NCBI RefSeq assembly: GCF_963583255.1
Contig: NC_084810.1
Span: forward strand, 10,127,853 to 10,191,852
Length of the DNA stretch: 64,000 nucleotides
Source of the DNA: Pyrus communis
Lineage: Eukaryota > Streptophyta > Magnoliopsida > Rosales > Rosaceae
Direction of reading: 5' to 3'
Shown here: positions 59,138-64,000 of the stretch, in pieces
How the letters are laid out: every line of letters starts with the position of its first letter
How positions within the stretch are numbered: position 1 is the stretch's first letter
The notes under the pieces: generated by a model
The model's input: the letters and a program-made list of their open reading frames with translations, nothing else
What the model was told of the DNA's origin: nothing
The model's database searches: none
Translations under genes and position numbers: made by a program

Positions 59138-60648
59138 TTAAGTGTCCCAGATCATGACAACTGATACCACTCCGATTCCAAACAACACAGCCAAAAACTT
59201 GTAGTGGGGAGTGTCAACAGAGACTGACTTGTGAGCTGTATAACCCTTTGACAGCAGATGGTTTATGGATACATATATGAACACGCCGCATGCCAGACCT
59301 ATCGATATGGCAGAGATCCAATCTGCTGTTCTACCTTGAGTTGCGGCATCTATCATGATCCCAACTCCGATACCAATTGGACTGGAAATGGCAAACAGAA
59401 AAGCATATACCGCGCATGATAAGAAGGGACGGTCTGGAATCATTCGGAGGAGAGCAATGGCCATGGCGATGGCTGCAAAGATTTTGTGCAGACTGACCGT
59501 CCACAGAGCCTTCCAAGCTTCAGCTTTCGTGCTGGCAACTCCGATGGCGATACCCTCAAAGAAAGAGTGGAAACACAAGGCTACGATCAACAAGATGCTA
59601 TCCCCAACTGAACCAACTGTTGCAGGGTGGTCACCATGAACATCATGGCCCTGCAGTCAAAGCAGACATTACATAACATATTCTCAGTTTTGGAATCACA
59701 AACTAGACAATCTAACGTGTTATGTTGCGTCTTGAGATTGAGGTCCGTTTAGAAATGCTTTTGAAAAGCACGCCCAAAGCGTTTATGATCATGTTTGGCA
59801 AAAAAAAAGCTAAATACTTTGCTAAAAAGAGAACTTGCATATTTATTAAATATTTCTAAACAGCGAGTGTTTTTTCTTTAAGAAGCAATTTCTAAAGAGT
59901 CATGAATTAGGACCGCCGATAAAGTTATATACCGGTTCAGTTTTATTCAATTTGAAAACCATAGCATATTGAATATGTGGCGATATACCATATTTCTGCT
60001 AGTAAGTTAGTAACTTGTATATTCTACTCAGATAATATAAAACCTACGTATCTCACCTTTTGAACGGCCTTTCCTGTAACATAACAAGAAAATCATAAAA
60101 TCAGAATCTTCACCGAATCGAAAGAACTGAAAACAAAATGGTTAGCAAAAGGTTCACAGCCTATAACAGTGCTTAGCAAGAGCACATATCATTAATTAGC
60201 ACCTACTTTGAACTTCAGGGTCACTGTCCTTCTGCTTAGCATACACATATGAAACCACAGAATCCGCAAGCATGGTGATCAAGAACCCCAGGCTCGCCAT
60301 CATATATGCAAAAGGGTATTCCTTCTCAGTCAAGCTTTCGAAAGTCTTGTTTGAATCACTGAGAAAGTGCATGAGAGCTGTACCCAGAAAAATACCGCCA
60401 GCAAACTGCGTTCCTAGAACCAGAAACCCCTCGTTCCACTTTAAGAAGTAGGGAGACATTCTGGCTGCAAATGTCCCAACAAAAACCAAAACCATGCACC
60501 ATACCTTTACGAGCATTAGAGGCTTAGAGTGAAGGCTGCGAGCGTGGTTGTTCTTGTTGGTTTCATCACCGTCGTCGCTTCTGTAGGCCAAGGTGGAGAG
60601 GGTGAGGAAGAGGAAGAGAGAAAGCTTGAGAAGATTGTAGCCAGCCAT
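59138..60648 (-). CDS. ZIP11: ZIP-family zinc transporter, ZIP11/ZIP2-like
   Basis: Three exons on the minus strand: 60648-60207, 60073-60057 (17 nt) and 59650-59138. They total 972 bp and encode 323 aa. An N-terminal hydrophobic signal sequence (about 5-22) is followed by eight likely membrane segments in the ZIP order. The TM4 metal motif [10 protein letters not shown] (H181, E185) and TM5 LHKIFA (H208) are intact. The cytosolic loop between TM3 and TM4 is short and His-poor for the family (HDVHGDH). ZIP proteins move zinc or related divalent metals into the cytosol. I chose the ATG at 60648 because it starts at the signal peptide; an upstream in-frame ATG at 60699 would add 17 residues before it. 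ZIP11 rather than ZIP2 rests mainly on remembered synteny. Confidence 0.9.
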
Positions 60649-60699
60649 GTTGTACTGGTGCATGAAAAAGGTCCAAGGTTTGGATGTGTTATCATACAA

Positions 60700-61148
60700 C
60701 AGGTGTTTTGGAGTTTACCTTCACTATATTCGTACGAGTAGTAAAAAACAACAATCAGTGACTAGTCTGAAATTGATTTAAAGCATTTCTTTTTCTTTTC
60801 CCTGTTTTTAATAGCATTTTTGGTCCGACCAAATCGAAGCACGCAGTCTTACTGTCTTAGGTCATATAAATAATTTAGGAGAATCTGATCCTTGTTGTGA
60901 TTAAAAGAAGCAAATGCAGTTATCATCATGAGACAACATTTCATAGATGAAAACTACGTTGGCACCTAATCGGGCTCTGATTGGTGCAATTGGTAACAAG
61001 TCAAAGACGAGAAAGCAAGGGGGAAAAATAGAAAACAATTGGAACCTTTTAGGTTATGGTTATTTATATTTTTATATTTCATGTTATTTATATTTATATT
61101 TTAATTTCTTGATTCTTCTTTTTCTAAGTCTACACTAGTTCAATTTAA
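60700..61148. other. ZIP upstream region
   Basis: Upstream of the minus-strand ZIP gene. AT-rich, with no supported gene and no clear zinc-deficiency (bZIP19/23-type) palindrome that I could identify by eye. Confidence 0.4.
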
Positions 61149-61385
61149 CATATTTCGGTACAAATATTTAGGTACACTAATTCATTATTAATATATTTCG
61201 GTACAAACAGGTACATAAATTCACTACAATATAATTCGGTACAAACATTTAGATATACTAATTCATTATAATATATTTCGGTACAAACATTTAGGTACGT
61301 ACATTTAGATACAAACATTTAGATACACTAAATCCTCATAACATATTTTGGTACAAACATTTAGGTATAGTCATTCGTGTACACT
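61149..61385. repeat. Degenerate AT-rich tandem repeat
   Basis: About five imperfect units of about 45-55 bp share ATATTTCGGTACAAACATTT followed by AGGTACACTAATTCATTATA. The unit length varies because of deletions. It lies upstream of the ZIP gene. Confidence 0.7.
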
Positions 61386-63148
61386 TATGTATTTAAATAT
61401 TTTTCTTATGGGTCACCAATTTCTTTTAATGTTCTTTCATTTAAGTTTATCTATAATTTGTAGAACTAAAATTCGTATATTAATAAAATCAAAATTTTAA
61501 TGTGAAGACATTAAATGAAAATACACATTGCATAACGAAAATAGAATACTAGTTTACAGTATTGAAGTGTATCTTAGTAGGTATCCGGCCTTGCAGCCGT
61601 TAAGTATAACAAACTAACCTATCTGTCTATAGAGAACTTCTTCTGCAAGATCACTGTCATCTTCTCTTTTCAATTTCTCATTCATTGCAAGTGGTATACT
61701 CACAGACTTGCAATCTTTCAAACCAAATTTGTCCAAAAGTGCATGATCATACTTCTTTTGATTAATAAAGATGATATACTAGATTTCATTTTGTTTAGTG
61801 AAACTGATATTTTGTTCATCAGTTTCAGACACCATGACATAGTATGCAACTGTATGCTTGGCTTGAATGTGCATGTGATTGCAAAGCACAAATGCAAAAA
61901 GATTATGCATTTGGATTTCTATAATTCTTCATTCAGTTTGACTAATAGTTGTCTTTTGAGAGAAGGTTGTTGTATCCTTGTTTCAGTGATCAATGTGCTT
62001 CTTTTTGGAATCAAATTGTTGTTATCGACACTCAAAGTGAGAGAATGTAAGATTATTGTTGAGTTGTCAATTGTTATGAACCGAATTACTTGAAAGGATG
62101 ATCACTTCAAGTTATTTGAATTTTAACGTGATTCAATATTGATTAGCAAGAATTATGGAAACAAGAGATACTTTAATTGACTATTTGGAACCCAAATTAA
62201 GGCAGACATATTGTACATGCCTTGGTGGGACAACATTTTAATTTAATAGTGATTTGGCATATCTCTCTATTAGCTATACTGGGTGGTTTTAGAGGAACCC
62301 TAATCATTATATTAAGGGTGTCCTTGCTTATACAATATACACGTTTGATTCTAAGCAAACCCTATTATTGCTGGAACGCTTTCGTTTGCTGACACTAGAA
62401 GACTTTTTTGTCATCCGCAGGAGCCATGTCTTCCGTATTCTACGAATAAGGTTATTTCTATTTCATGTTGATTTAATTTATCGCATTTGTGATCCTAATA
62501 TCTTGTTGTTGCCGTTGTTCTTATGATTCCAGAAAATATCTTACAACTCTCACACACACTAAATGAGAGAGGAAAGTGACGGGGTTACAAATTCGCACAT
62601 TTCACACACCTCACACTTACGTACCTTACACGAGTAATATTAAAACAAACTTAGCTGCTATGATTGCTGGTACAATCCTAACCTATGAGCTAGCCTACTC
62701 TCAGCCGGAGAAAATCTCGGTTAATAGAAATGTGGTGGTAGTATTTTAACAATTGAAATGGACATGAGGAGTTCAAGAGACGAACAGCACAGATAGGAGG
62801 AGAATTCAACATGAGGATAATTAAGTCTTTTCAATTTCAATTTTAGTTAATTTTATAAGAATAAGAAAAATGCTATATTTCATTAGGTGGTTCTCAAAAT
62901 GGCTATATTTCTAAATTTTCCTTACTAAAAAAGAGGGGAAACTAATATTTCTCATCTCACTTTAACCTAGAAATAGAGTCTTAATAACACCATCAAGTAA
63001 AAACGGAAGGAGAAAGCTGGAAAATGGGAAGTCCGTTTGCCCCAGTGGATTGCGATTCACCCAAGCTCACGTTATGCACCCTCAACTTGAAGCCACTTTT
63101 AACCGAGCTCAAATATTATGCACTCAGTTTTACCAAAAAAAAAAAAAA

Positions 63149-63186
<38 letters not shown>

Positions 63187-63640
63187 TGCATCCAAAATGA
63201 GCGTGATCTTTGTGAGCTCAAGTTATTGACCAACACGTGTTTGTTTATAAACTTGTCTTTTCTTGATTTTGTTATCATAAGACTTAATATGTATCAAACA
63301 ATTGGGGCCATAAAGAGGCCACACCCATTTTGAGTGCAGAAGATTTGATCTCCTTTTAACCTTCATTTGAGATGATTGGTGTGAAGAAGAATCCTAATGG
63401 TCAAATGTATACCTCTCTTGGTGTCTTGGCCAAGGTTTTGTGGTGGTTGCCATTTGTGGTGTTGTATCTTTCTTTTCTTTTCTTTGTAGCTGATGCAGGG
63501 AAGTAGGCTCAGGTGACAAATAATCCAGACAACGATGGATGCCTTCATGCTGTTCTTCCCGTCTAAGGGCATTGCTTGCTTGATGATTCTAAAGATATTT
63601 GTGGCTAGCATTTTTTCCTTTTTTCAACTTTTTCTTTTAA
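61386..63640. other. Intergenic sequence, nothing firmly recognised
   Basis: AT-rich with short frames only. A frame at 61743-62093 has no recognisable domain. The part at 62060-62520 has a style reminiscent of retrotransposon LTRs, but no ends or partner were found. A (TA)n run lies at about 63154-63183 after an A-run. Confidence 0.35.
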
Positions 63641-63644
63641 CAGA

Positions 63645-63785
63645 CTATTATCAACAATAAAAGATGAACGTGACCTTACAATTGATTAACAATAATATAG
63701 TTCAAATTCACCTTTAGCGAGAATCAAACTAAACCTTTTCACTTGCAAGAGAAGAAAAATACCACCAAAACCGTAGTACTAAGTG
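63645..63785 (-). mobile_element. tRNA-derived SINE, copy 3, decayed
   Basis: On the minus strand it runs from GTCACTTAGTACTACGGTTT at 63785 through GTTTGATTCTCGC and AAAGGTGAATTTGAAC. It is the same body as 5430-5615 with more changes. Confidence 0.6.
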
Positions 63786-64000
63786 ACTTTTGTTCAACTT
63801 AATTCCCAAAGAAATCCAATTGATCTTTTGTTTAACGATGAAATATCGGGCTAGCATTTTCAGTTTTCATTTTCTGTGCACTCATTGTGAATTCTAATTT
63901 CTACAAACCCAAAAGACCCAAAAGATGAATCACAAAGTCTGCAGGTAAAACCCAAAAATCACCGGACAAGTTATTTACATGAAAATACAAGTAAATCAGC
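63786..64000. other. End of window, nothing recognised
   Basis: AT-rich sequence with no supported gene. Any feature crossing the window edge cannot be seen. Confidence 0.4.

Noticed and set aside
62060..62520. Possible LTR by sequence style
   Set aside because: No TG...CA ends, target duplication, primer site or partner copy could be found.
1..64000. CRISPR arrays, bacterial operons, rRNA or intact tRNA genes
   Set aside because: No regular spacer arrays or RNA gene signatures were seen. The tRNA-like B-boxes all sit in SINE or TRIM contexts.

Overview
The window is plant nuclear DNA. It contains split genes with GT-AG introns, a plastid-targeted ribosomal protein, a pectinesterase, tRNA-derived SINEs, TRIM and LTR retrotransposons, and MITEs. 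The repeat families and AT-rich style suggest a woody eudicot, probably Rosaceae (apple/pear-like). That placement is inference from memory. No bacterial, organellar, CRISPR, rRNA or intact tRNA gene was seen.

About 1-22.4 kb is repeat-rich. It holds three short inverted-repeat elements with 9-bp target duplications (596-761, 1151-1270, 2981-3100) and a 2.2-kb probable solo LTR with duplication AGGAT (3188-5403). A degenerate Ty1/copia relic follows (about 7225-13267). A plastid-type serine acetyltransferase pseudogene on the minus strand (13910-14146 and 21732-22402) is cut in two by a 7.6-kb non-autonomous Ty3/gypsy element (14147-21731, duplication CAAAC). That element carries two later insertions: a solo LTR (16880-18004, duplication GAAGG) and a complete 337-bp TRIM (21075-21411, duplication CAATT). 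The sister LTR preserves the empty TRIM site.

From 22.4 to 27.1 kb lies the chloroplast ribosomal protein S10 gene (minus strand, three exons), then a copia-type LTR remnant. From 27.1 to 38.7 kb is a second gypsy element (duplication CATTC, two LTRs of about 1.19 kb). It has a broken gag on its own strand and a broken plant-mobile-domain plus coiled-coil gene on the opposite strand. That antisense gene is itself interrupted by a 2.4-kb solo LTR (duplication TGCAT) and a 326-bp Harbinger-like MITE (duplication TAG).

From 38.7 to 64 kb is the gene-rich part: a QRT1-like pectinesterase (+, five exons, 361 aa), a BAH plus Agenet chromatin-reader-type protein (-, six exons, 763 aa), a WSS1-type DNA-dependent metalloprotease (-, four exons, 439 aa), an unrecognised conserved-looking membrane protein (+, six exons, 329 aa) and a ZIP zinc transporter (-, three exons including a 17-nt microexon, 323 aa). 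For all five, and for RPS10, the exon lengths I derived by hand sum to a multiple of three with GT-AG borders.

The genes do not form a pathway. From memory, serine acetyltransferase, WSS1A and ZIP11 are neighbours on Arabidopsis chromosome 1, so the window may be a stretched, transposon-inflated relic of an old collinear block. I found no convincing new molecular system. The strongest observations are the stratified insertion history and the antisense plant-mobile-domain gene carried inside a gypsy element.
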